Assembly: GCA_018257865.1 (NCBI GenBank)
Contig: JAEUBA010000276.1
Span: 1-13,861, forward strand
Length of the DNA stretch: 13,861 nt
Source of the DNA: Stereocaulon alpinum
Lineage: Eukaryota > Ascomycota > Lecanoromycetes > Lecanorales > Stereocaulaceae
Direction: 5' to 3'
Part shown: in pieces, positions 1 through 8,512 of the stretch
Position numbering within the stretch: position 1 is the stretch's first letter
Layout: the number at the start of each line of letters is the position of its first letter
Position numbers and translations under genes: made by a program
Notes under the pieces: model-generated
The model's input: the letters and a program-made list of their open reading frames with translations, nothing else
Told to the model about the DNA's origin: nothing
Database searches by the model: none

Positions 1-1171
1 TATAGTTTTAGGCGTATATCCTATAGTAGGTAGGGTACTTATACGCCTTAGTAATATATCTATACCTATAGTAGTTAAAGTACTACTTAGGGGTAGCCTC
101 TCTCTCTTAATAATTATAGAAGAGGAGGCTATTCTCTACTACTATTCCCTCTATAATAAGTCGGTTAGCCGCTTTTAGGCTTAGGACCTTAATTATTATT
201 ATAGAGAACCTCTTCTCCCTCTTAAGTATATCTAGCTTTAATATAAATATAGGCTACTTAGCCTTTATTATCTCTAACTCTAGGTAGAGCTTTCTATTAT
301 CTTTCTTTAGGGTTTTAAAGATCCTTTATTAATCCTTTATATCTATTATCTTTTTTACTCTATAGACCGCTACTATTACTATCTTCTAAAGGACTCTTAT
401 TAACCTATAGAGCCTCCTTACCTACTTATTATCCTTCTCTAATTCTTCCCTAGCCTTTACTAAGGCTATCTAGAGAATAATATCCTCTCCTATAGTCCTT
501 CTTACTATAATAATCTTACTAGTTACCCCTCCTACTCCCCTAAATATCTATACTAGTTAGGGGAGGGTTACTATAGCTATCTATATCTTTTCGCTATTAT
601 TATCGATCCTAACCGTTATTTACTTCGCTTTTTTAATATCTTCTACCCTAGGTATAGCTGGGTAGATAGTATTTTAGTCCTTTTAGGCTGTATAGGCTAT
701 ATCTACCTAGCTATTATTTACCCTTCTAGTTAGGTAGTCTTCGCGCGTTAATTAGCTACGATACTCCTTTATAGCGTATCTTTTAGCGGTATTCTCCTAT
801 ATATATTCTATAATCCTTTCTACCGCGTTCTAGAAGAAGCTTTATACGATCTTATTTATATTTACCTATAGCGTCTCCTAAACCTTCTCTATAAACTCTA
901 GTAGTACCTACTCCGTAGCCTTTATATACTATATTCTTTCTTTAATTCTTTCCCTGCCTTAAGGGCCCTATAGATCTTTAGTAGGCCTTTACTACTACCG
1001 CTATTACTCTATTATTACGTTAGGACGCGTCCCTTATTCGCCTTTACTACTAACGCTCCCCTTCTCTCTTCCTCCCCTATCCCGTATTATTTTACTAGGT
1101 TCGTAGCCCGGTATAATTACTCGTCTAGCCTAGTAGGCCTACTCGCCCGTCGTACTCGTCGTCGTCGCCAT
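1..1171 (-). mobile_element. RIP-degraded ORF1 of a Tad1-like LINE (non-LTR retrotransposon), 3' part beyond window
   Basis: On the minus strand a single frame runs without indels from an ATG at 1171 to the window start, about 390 codons, interrupted only by TAA/TAG codons of the kind RIP makes from CAA, CAG and TGG. Seen in it: a stretch K-x-I-T-V-R-I-D (about 600-625), a segment V-K-A-R-E-E-L-E-K-D (about 430-460), and near the window start a motif with the exact spacing of a CX2CX4HX4C zinc knuckle (82 down to about 41) in which every Cys and His codon now reads Tyr (TAC/TAT). This arrangement matches the nucleic-acid-binding ORF1 (Gag-like) protein of fungal Tad1-clade LINEs. ORF2 would lie to the left, outside the window. 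The copy is dead. Family assignment is by eye from motif order, not from a search. Confidence 0.72.
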
Positions 1172-2666
1172 CTTATTTTAAGGGTATATAGTCTCTACCT
1201 CTATCTCTTTTAAAGTATACTTAAAGGTAAAGATCCTAGTATAAGTAGGAGGATTCGTAGATAACGTAAACCTATTAGTATATAGTAAATTAACGGAAAC
1301 GAATTATAGGTAGCTAGAATAGGCCTATAGGCTCTACTAGATATAGGCGAAAATATATAGGGTAATATTCGCGCCCTAGAAATACGAACTAGTATATCTA
1401 TCGTATACTCTTAAAAGGTTTAATATAAGGGAGACGGTACGATTTAGTAATACGGAGGTTATACTAGAAATAAGTATTAGGGTCCTTAGGCTATATATTA
1501 ATACTAAACTCCGTTAGGGCCCTTATATAGCCTAAGTAAAAATAAAAGCCGCTACCTAAGCTTAAGCGATTAAGTGCCTAGCAGGGTCGACTTAGGGAGC
1601 TATATTTGAGAAGTATAGAAAGGTATATAGTATAGCGGTAAGGCCTATACTTATATTCGCTACCCTAATATAGTATACCCCTACTAGAGGGCTAGGAGTA
1701 GTTAAGAAATATATAAAGACGCTCGCGATAATATAGAATAACTGCTTATAGATAGTACTTAGAGTATATAAAGCGATACTAGTCTAAGTCTTAGAGGCGG
1801 AGATAGTTATCCTACCTATCTAAACCTACTTAGATACCCTAGTTATAAGATACTAGGTACTAAGGGGAGTCTACCCTTTAATAATTAAGGGTAACTATAT
1901 AATCTATAGGAGACTATAGGGAAAGAGGGGAAGAGCGCGCTTAATACGCCTAATCCTATTACTAAAGAAGGAAGAATAGGCCCTGCGGGAGCTTAAGGTA
2001 AAGGATTAGGATTAAGTAGTAATAGTAATAAGGAAGAAGGTATACTAGTATAACCTAAAAATAGATATTAAAGAGTACTAGGATATAAGTATCCTAGCTA
2101 AGAGGGTATAAAGCTAGGCGAGAGAGAAGTAGACTAAATAGTAGGAGGTATACTAAGATACTATTCCTAAGTACTCTTATATACCTGTATAGAAGGAGCT
2201 GCTATTTAATAATAGGTATAACTACTATCTAAAGCTTTAGAAGGTAGAGAGCTTAATAGCGGTCTAACTTTAAAGTAGTAAAAATAGGTTTAACTACTTC
2301 CTATATAAGGTAAGGGTACTAGGGGTCTATAGTACCTAATATAGCTACGGCTAGAGGAAGTAGGATATAAAGTATATCCTCCTATACTACCTAGAACTTA
2401 GCGACTCTCGTAGAGAACTTATTAAGGAGGCGGAGACCTATAATATTAAAGCTATACTAGTTAAGGTTACTAGTATAAGAGCGGCTATAAGATAGCTAGT
2501 TAAGTTAGGGTTCCTAATATAATATTATCTTACTAAGGAATAGCTCTCCTAGTCTAGACTCCCTATTAGAGCAGAACTAGTAATAAAAACCCTAAAGATA
2601 AAGAAGCCTAAGCGTAAGTAGAAGCTAAAGGCAGCAGAGCTACCGGAGTATTATAGGGCCTAATAG
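1170..2666 (+). mobile_element. RIP-degraded 5'-truncated ORF2 (reverse transcriptase C-terminal half) of a Tad1-like LINE
   Basis: One plus-strand frame is kept for about 1.5 kb without indels, broken only by TAA/TAG. Landmarks in order: the catalytic box G-F-V-D-N at 1251-1265, where the expected second Asp of FVDD became Asn through a TG-to-TA change; a thumb-region block around 1383-1545 (K-Y-E-L-V, then V-L-R-L-Y-I-N-T-K-L); V-R-P-I-L-I-F-A at about 1644-1667 followed by Y-T-P-T; and Y-K-A-I-L-V-x-V-L-E-A-E at about 1770-1805. A C-terminal zinc-finger-like motif at about 2334-2393 has its Cys/His positions read as Tyr. A basic tail precedes TAATAG at 2661-2666. This order is typical of Tad1/I-type LINE ORF2 proteins. 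The endonuclease and N-terminal RT parts are missing, so the copy is 5'-truncated, as is common for LINEs. Confidence 0.78.
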
Positions 2667-2829
2667 GGTAACGGAGAATATAGCTACCGGTATCGTAGAG
2701 CCTAGCAGTAAGGTTAGATAAGCGGAGTAGAAGGATAAGTAAGCTAATAAGCGAAAGTTTTTAGCTAGAAGGGGCGACCCTAAAAAGGTTTCTTTCGCGT
2801 CTAGAGGGCTTAGAGCCCCCTAGATTTCC
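2667..2829. other. RIP-mutated spacer after the LINE relic
   Basis: This stretch follows the LINE ORF2 stop and probably holds its 3' untranslated region. It has the same CA/TG-poor composition. I see no gene or clear repeat in it. Confidence 0.4.
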
Positions 2830-3775
2830 TAGTAATATAAAAGAACACCCTTATTAGTATATATAGATACTAGAATAGGCGTATAAACCAATCAATTAAT
2901 AAAGGACTTAATTAATAAAAATAATCGTCTATATATAGGAACTAGTAGTAAGTCGATATATAAGGGGGTTACCTTTATACCTAGTATTAAAAAGAACGCC
3001 TCTAGTATTACTATAGAGATAGTTAGAATAGTTATTTCTATTCGTAATATCTTCTATAATCTAAAGATACTAAACTAGCCTCTTAAAACTTTTCTTTAAG
3101 GGTATACGTATAGTAAGTATAATAGTAAGTTAGAGAATAAAAGCTAATATTACGGTAGGTTCTATAGGATTATCTCTATAGAATAGTAGAATTAATAGAA
3201 ATATTAAATAATAGGTTATAGATACTATTATCCCTAAGGGTAACTAATAGGAGAAGATTATTAATTATCTAAAGGTTACTAACTAGTAGGTATACTCTAA
3301 GCTTAAGTTAAAAAAGGTAGATATATAACTACGTTAACTCCCTAATAGCGTATATAAAGCTAAATTTATTAATAACTTCTTAATAACTTCTTAAAGACCT
3401 TAGAGTAGGAGGGCGGCGTTAGTAGTAAGTATAAATTAATAATTATTTATAAAAAGCCTAATAATATTACTATAGAAGAAATAGAGAGATAAATTTAGAA
3501 AGAAGAGGTGATAGAATCTCTTTAGCGGGAGTTAGTAAAGAAAACTACTAATAAGAAGACTACTAAAACGAAGACTACTAAGACTAGTAAGTAAAAGGCG
3601 AGGGAGTAAAAGAAGCCTTCTAAGTAGACTTTATAAGTTAAGGAAGAGGTCTTTAAAGAAGAATAAGAAGATAATAATATTAAGCTAGACTTAGAGATAT
3701 TAGATAGTAGTCTAAGCGATATAAGTAGAAATAAGGATTATTAGGTAATAAATAATACTTTATAAACGTCTTAAT
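2830..3775 (+). pseudogene. RIP-degraded ORF relic of a repeated element, family not recognised
   Basis: A plus-strand frame beginning near 2850 can be followed to about 3775 with interruptions only of the TAA/TAG type. Near its start it reads I-D-T-R-I-G, which could be a degraded aspartic protease D-T/S-G box of an LTR retroelement, but nothing else confirms this. The C-terminal part is highly charged: a Lys/Thr-rich stretch near 3537-3590 made of imperfect repeats of AAGACTACTAA, then an acidic segment near 3640-3720 (E-E-V-F-K-E-E and L-D-S-S-L-S-D-I). Strong CA/TG depletion shows that the sequence was once present in several copies. I cannot name the family. Stops are so common in this composition that frame continuity is only moderate evidence. 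Confidence 0.3.
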
Positions 3776-4798
3776 TTCTCCTACTAATAATATATATAAT
3801 ACTAGGAAGTAAAACCTTATAGGCGTAAGCGAATCTATTTTATAGAGACTACTCCTATAGTACCTAAAAAAACTACTATAAAGAAGGATATTCCGCCGCC
3901 CTTTAAGACTCTTCTTTAGCGTAACTAAAGAGCGTCTACTAAAGGTTTATAATAGCGATAGTAAGGTAGGGGCCTAAGTAGGATATTCGCTTATTAACTA
4001 CTACTATTAATATCTCTCTTAGTTAAATCTAAGCCTTTTATAATACTTTACTATCGCCTTAGACTATATTATTATTTTAATATTCTTACGATATTTAGGT
4101 ATAGCGGAGGCTTTAACGAAAAGTTATATATATTAAAGAGTAGTATAGAATACGCCTAAGTTTTTAATAGTAATATTATCTAATTAATTAATTAATCTTT
4201 TCTATATAGTATTTCTTTATATAGTCTTTAGCTTCTTATATATTCCTAGTATATATAGATAGCTATTACTACTACTAAGGCTACTACTATTAACTATAGG
4301 CCCTCTATAACTAATATATATATTCTATAGTCTATCTACTAGATTAATATTACTTACTACGTAGTACTAAGGCGCTACTAACGTATAAGAACCTCTATAG
4401 TAATACGTATATATTATAAGCAGGCCTCCCCTACTACTAGCTAGGGCGGAGACTTAGACTATATAATAGTAGGGTAGAATTATAACCTAACTAGCTACTT
4501 ATAGGCGTAGGATAGTATATAGAAGTAAAGTAGAAGGCTTATAAGATATTAAAATTACTATAAGAGGTAGTTAATATAGTCTATAATTTATTTAAGTAAA
4601 GATACTAAATTACTAAATATACGTATATTAATAATTTAGCGGCGGCGATATTACAGCTAGTAGCGATAATCTAAGACATTCTAAATAAATAGGAGTAGTA
4701 AGAACTATAATTAACTAATTATTACGTTCGTAGGATAGGTATACTAAGGCCTATAGGTAGTATAGTTAAACTTTTAAATATTTAAAAAAGTTAGTAGG
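3776..4798 (+). other. RIP-mutated repeat DNA, possibly an LTR-retroelement reverse transcriptase relic
   Basis: About 1 kb of AT-rich DNA with almost no CA or TG. A plus-strand frame at 4196-4240 reads L-Y-S-I-S-L-Y-S-L-x-L-L, faintly like the L-Y-G-I-P-E-x-G-x-H-W box of fungal Ty1/copia reverse transcriptases after RIP changes; this is weak. A simple TTAA repeat lies at 4181-4195. The composition changes sharply at about 4798, where normal CA/TG-containing DNA begins. No intact gene is present. Confidence 0.3.
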
Positions 4799-4992
4799 GT
4801 GTCAGTTGGAGATGGTCGGGGTTTTGATGGAATAGTCAACATGCGCTGCCGTACCAAGATCCTGCATAGGGTAAGGCGTCGGCCGTTCCTCTAACGGCAC
4901 AGCGCACCGCTTACTGATACACTTATAACAGGGTTTCGGTATTCCCTTTTCCTTTGGCAAGCTGGATACTATCTTCGTCATTGTCACTTAGC
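4799..4992 (+). promoter_or_regulatory. Upstream region of the Zn2Cys6 regulator gene, cut short by RIP-mutated DNA
   Basis: Only about 190 bp of normal-composition DNA separates the RIP boundary from the ATG at 4993. It contains GGTCGGGGTT at 4814-4823, a 10-mer that recurs upstream of the prenyltransferase gene (6482-6491), and a pyrimidine-rich stretch near 4940-4955. No clear TATA box was recognised. That this is the promoter is inferred from position. Confidence 0.4.
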
Positions 4993-6210
4993 ATGGCCGA
5001 CAGCATTACCGTCCCGGACGCGACGATTGATGGGAAACCCGTCAAGTTACGGGCATCGTGCGATACCTGCAACGAGTCCAAAGTGCGTTGCTGCCACGCA
5101 AAGCCCAGGTGCGGCAGGTGTGAAAGACTGAAGATCACCTGCGTATATGGGCTATCACGCCGAAGTCACAAGACAGCTCCGCGGGTTGGGGCAGCCTCCC
5201 TGTCGGGCCCGTCAGGTGACTTTCCTGCATTCACGCCTATAGCGTCGGACCAAGCACAATCCGACAGTTTACCATTTTATGCCATGTTCGCGCATCCGTC
5301 GGCAGACTCTATGGATGTGTGGAACAATTTTGATTCGGCACTGAATCAAACGTACGACATGTCGGCGGCGGCAGTTGTCCCCGTTGCTTCCCTTCTTTCC
5401 CCTGAAAGCCCCAGCACAGCGAGCAACAGCAATCAGGACAGTGGTGATACTCTGGATACCGAACATAGTAACAATAGCCCGGGCATTGATGGCACCCCAT
5501 GTAGTTGTACAACAGATCTTGTCAAGCAGCTGCAGTCGATGCCCAGCACTTTTGAAGATCGGGGTGTCTTGTTGGATATACACCTCTCACGTTTAAGAGA
5601 TGCCATCAATGTATCCCAGACCTGCATTAATTGCAACTGCATAACCCGAGATGAGATGTCAATAGGTAAGATAGTCTTCTACAACTTCCAGATCAGCCCA
5701 CGTATTTCTATTTTGCGTGCACCCTGCCTGGTCTACATTGTGAGAAACATTCTTGTGTGTTAGAAGGACTGCTAACCTGTAGGTCTGATAGTCACGATTG
5801 GCTTGCTCGTTGGCCGAGTGATCCAGGGATTTGAAAATGTACTCTCAAGAGCTTTTCCGTTCTTCAACGCATCTGCCGTCTCATTCGACCTTGACAGCTC
5901 TTTAGAACAAACACAGATTTCCCCTTCCTCTTCCGCGCTCTCCTGGGGGTCGCTGCACATTGAACCAGACGAAGAGCACGAAATAAAGAGCCATTTGCTG
6001 CTGATGCAGTTTAGGAAGCTTGAGAGGGTGCTCGAACAGCTGGGCTCTTCGGTCCCACAACTGAGAAGCACGCAGGATAGTAGCACGCAGGGGAGTAGTA
6101 ATAACTCGTCACACCTAATGGTATGTCAGTCTATACACATGTGGCTAGCCCAGAAGGCAAATTCTGTCAAAGATAGATACTTCGCGTTTAACCAACTTAA
6201 CTATATCTAG
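4993..6210 (+). CDS. AflR-type Zn(II)2Cys6 transcription factor
   Basis: Likely the pathway-specific nuclear activator of the neighbouring genes. The start is the ATG at 4993; the frame is open further upstream only from non-ATG codons. Exons 4993-5665 and 5783-6210 join in phase to give 366 residues. Residues 23-50 hold six cysteines spaced C-x2-C-x6-C-x6-C-x2-C-x6-C, exactly the spacing in AflR, followed by a basic stretch S-R-R-S-H-K. A Ser/Pro/Thr-rich linker (about 65-170) leads to a Cys-containing region beginning C-S-C-T-T-D-L and a helical C-terminal part after the intron, the order of the AflR family. At 366 residues it is somewhat shorter than AflR. The C-terminus is uncertain: GTATGT at 6121 and CTATATCTAG ending at 6210 could bound a second intron, moving the stop to 6343-6345 and giving 381 residues. 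The zinc cluster is certain; the target genes are inferred. Confidence 0.88.
5666..5782 (+). other. Intron 1 of the Zn2Cys6 regulator gene
   Basis: 117 nt. Donor GTAAGA at 5666, branch-point-like GCTAAC at 5771-5776, acceptor TGTAG ending at 5782. Splicing joins ...D-E-M-S-I to G-L-I-V-T-I-G in frame and removes the in-frame stop at 5761-5763. Confidence 0.85.
6121..6210 (+). other. Possible second intron of the Zn2Cys6 regulator gene
   Basis: 90 nt with donor GTATGT, branch-like CTTAAC (about 6196-6201) and acceptor ATCTAG. The preceding exons total 1011 nt, so splicing is in phase 0 and would continue to a TAG at 6343-6345. The segment has no internal stop, so the retained form is equally possible. 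cDNA would settle it. Confidence 0.4.
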
Positions 6211-6345
6211 TTGCTTAGAATGATACAAGTTTCAATACCAAAAGAGCATCCGGTATTCCTCAGGCTCGTGCCATTCATTACTCTGCGTCATCTACCAGAT
6301 CTTAAGCGTGTCGATGGAAATGACACCAGAATTTTAATATGGTAG

Positions 6346-6803
6346 ATATATATATCTCATTATTAGAACTCAATTCTAGGTTGTAGACAGTCCCTCAGGT
6401 AGTGTTCTATGTCGGGGACTTAATTGTAAGGACACTGGTGCGGGCGGCTGGTCATACTCTGTGACCACTCGCATTTTCAGCGGTCGGGGTTCGGGCGTTG
6501 GGAAGAGGGAATCAACGTACTGAGATACACCTATGCACATATTCAAGGCGTTCCCCAGGATCGTGGCCGGTGCGGATAACGGGAATCTCGGGCTTTGCTC
6601 AAGGACAGCTCCATTTAACAACTATTAATGGCATTTGCCATGTGATGCACCATTAATCGTCCTCATCATCGAGTCAAGACTCCGTTTCGGCCCCTTGATC
6701 CAATCGGCTTCCCCTTACAGTGCTCCCAAGGTGTAAAGAAAGGACAGCATACCAGGTTCCAACACGACACAATAAGCAACTTACTTCTAAAAAATCGCGA
6801 GTC
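6346..6803 (+). promoter_or_regulatory. Intergenic region and presumed promoter of the prenyltransferase gene
   Basis: About 460 bp. Elements seen: TCGGGGTTCGG at 6484-6494, a TCG-N5-CGG variant of the AflR-type core site; an inverted repeat ATTAATGG (6624-6631) / CCATTAAT (6650-6657) enclosing a smaller TGGCA-TT-TGCCA palindrome (6629-6640); and TCGG half-sites near 6686 and 6704. The start ATG is at 6804. Function of these sites is inferred from pattern and position only. Confidence 0.4.
6376..6621 (-). pseudogene. Open stretch of about 80 codons without usable ATG near its start, possible gene relic
   Basis: The minus strand is open from a TAG just upstream of 6621 to a TAG at 6376. No ATG stands at the beginning; the first Met lies about 28 codons in. 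The protein is Pro-rich in its second half (F-P-T-P-E-P-R-P-L-K-M-R-V and Y-D-Q-P-P-A-P). I do not recognise it. It sits between two plus-strand genes and could be a leftover 3' exon of a lost gene or a chance open frame in promoter DNA. Confidence 0.18.
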
Positions 6804-8256
6804 ATGAAAAGCACTACTATATTGACACCCGGGGACTCGGAATTAAGCCAAAAGGCTTGGTTGGCGTTGAAACAATGTCTTCCTCCCCGTGATGCAGATA
6901 GTAACTTCTGGTGGCAACTTACTGGGCGTCAATTAGCTGCCCTGGTTGAAGCAGCTGGGTACCCCATCGAAAAACAGTACGAGGTACTGATGATACACTA
7001 CCATTGGACTGTAAGGACTGGCACGCACGAAATATTTTATATTTATTACTTTATTAACTTTTAATTTACAGGTTACACAATTAGGGCCAGCGTCCCAGTT
7101 GCCGAACCAACCGGAGAGGTGGCATTCGCACTTGCAACAGGATGGATCACCGATAGAATTCTCGTGGACATGGAACACAGTTTCTGGGGGTAAGCCCAAA
7201 GTCCGATATCTCATCGAGCCGATCGGCAAGTTCGCCGGCACTGAGCTTGATCCTCTGAACCAACAAGCACTACGCGAATTGTTGCACAGCCTGGCAACCG
7301 TCGTCCCGTCCATGGACACCACCTGGAGTAACTACTTTTGGTCCACACTATACGACCACAACAGTAGCAAGATATATGCTCAGCAACAGGGGACGAGTGC
7401 GGGATGGGTAACCATCACCACGCTCTGTACAGAGCTCACGCCCCAAGGACCCAAGTTTAGAACAAACTTCTTCCCACGCAAGCACAATCAAAAGGGAGTG
7501 TTTCTACCCTTGAACGAATGGGAGGACACGTTCGCCAAGCTGGATCCTGTTAATACCGCCCGGTCCTCACTGCACGACTTCCTGGCCAGCAATGCCGAAG
7601 GCAAGCTATTGAGGCCATTGATGGTGGGTGTCGACAATGTCAACCCTGCAGAGCTGCACCTGGAATGGTACTTCGTGTCGCCCCACACCAAATTCTCCTC
7701 TGTGCGCGAGATCATGACACTTGGGGGGCGCGTCAACCTGCCGGGCCTGAATGTCCAGCTCGCCGACCTGCATGATCTCATCAAGGCCGTAACCGATCTG
7801 CCCTTGGACGCCTCCGAGACCGACGAGATACGCCCTGTTTCGAACGGTAATTCAGTTGTAAGATCGCCCGAAAACGGCCTCGAGGATATATTGTTGCATG
7901 GAAATAGGTATTGCTTCAACATCACTCCTGGCAAAACTATGCCAGAGATCAGGATGTACCTGCAGCTACGACTAAACGGCCGCGACGATTCCACCATAGC
8001 TCGGGGTCTTGTGTCATGGATGGAGGCCCACGGGCGCGGTGCCTACTGCCAAGCCTTCCTACACATGCTACGCAACGGCCTTGGGGGACATAGGCGTTTA
8101 GATTGGAGTACAGGCATCCAGACTTCCCTGGCCTGCCAGTTCAAGGACGGTGAGCTCGAAGTCACGTCCTACTTGGGGCCAGAGGCATTTCATTTTGGGC
8201 GAATGCAGAACGAGCGGCCAAGTGGGCGTCGGGGAACGCTGCGGCGTGATGAATAA
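6804..8256 (+). CDS. DMATS-type aromatic (indole/phenol) prenyltransferase
   Basis: Exons 6804-7010 and 7072-8256 give 463 residues, usual for the dimethylallyl tryptophan synthase family: soluble enzymes with an alpha-beta-beta-alpha barrel that transfer a prenyl group from its diphosphate to an aromatic acceptor. Family blocks in order: a Trp/Leu-rich N-terminal helix region, L-G-P-A-S at 73-77, D-G-S-P-I-E-F-S-W at 93-101 (E98 matches the Glu that contacts the acceptor), K-V-R-Y-L-I-E-P-I at 112-120, N-F-F-P-R-K-H at 201-207, S-P-H-T-K-F with T-L-G-G-R at 272-289, and P-E-I-R-M-Y-L at 360-366. Odd points: the R-x-K-x-Y strand reads H265-x-E267-x-Y269 and the K-x-Y pair reads R199-x-N201, so several diphosphate-binding residues differ. 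The acceptor cannot be told from sequence; a tryptophan derivative or an aromatic polyketide are both possible. It follows the regulator on the same strand and converges with the EthD gene. Confidence 0.93.
7011..7071 (+). other. Intron of the prenyltransferase gene
   Basis: 61 nt, donor GTAAGG, TTAAC-like branch site near 7054-7058, acceptor TTTACAG. Phase 0. Splicing joins H-Y-H-W-T to V-T-Q-L-G-P, restoring the family's L-G-P block. Confidence 0.88.
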
Positions 8257-8512
8257 AGGGATGAAGGTTTTGCCCTCTAATACTCGTCGGTGTCCTTGGA
8301 GGTAGCTTGATGTGCAAATGCGAAACAATATAAGGACTATAAAGTACTGGAATGAAGTTTCTGTGAAATATAAGGCTACCAACACACGTTGTAGAGCGCC
8401 ATGTCATTTGGTAAATTTCAATCATCGTGCGTACATACATGACTTCATTCTGTTGTTCTTCTCTCTACTAGCGACCATGAGGATGAATATACAATATGCC
8501 ATTTCATAACCT
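8257..8512. other. Convergent 3' spacer between prenyltransferase and EthD genes
   Basis: 256 bp between two converging stop codons. An AATAAA overlaps the prenyltransferase stop (about 8252-8257). No gene or repeat is evident; it should hold the polyadenylation sites of both genes. Confidence 0.5.

Noticed and set aside
1..4798. Coding genes in the AT-rich left flank
   Set aside because: Stops are dense in all frames; the readable frames are RIP-killed transposon relics, not functional genes.
4802..4987. 61-codon minus-strand ORF upstream of the regulator
   Set aside because: Short, no recognisable domain, overlaps the presumed promoter and abuts RIP-mutated DNA.
4954..4992. Upstream extension of the regulator frame
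   Set aside because: It begins at TTG, not used as a normal start in fungi; the ATG at 4993 gives the usual short lead before the zinc cluster.
7488..7997. Long minus-strand ORF inside the prenyltransferase gene
   Set aside because: Antisense shadow of a well-supported coding exon, with low-complexity Ser/Arg-rich product.
8312..8509. Plus-strand 65-codon ORF between the prenyltransferase and EthD genes
   Set aside because: Lies in the convergent 3' region with no start at a sensible position and no domain.
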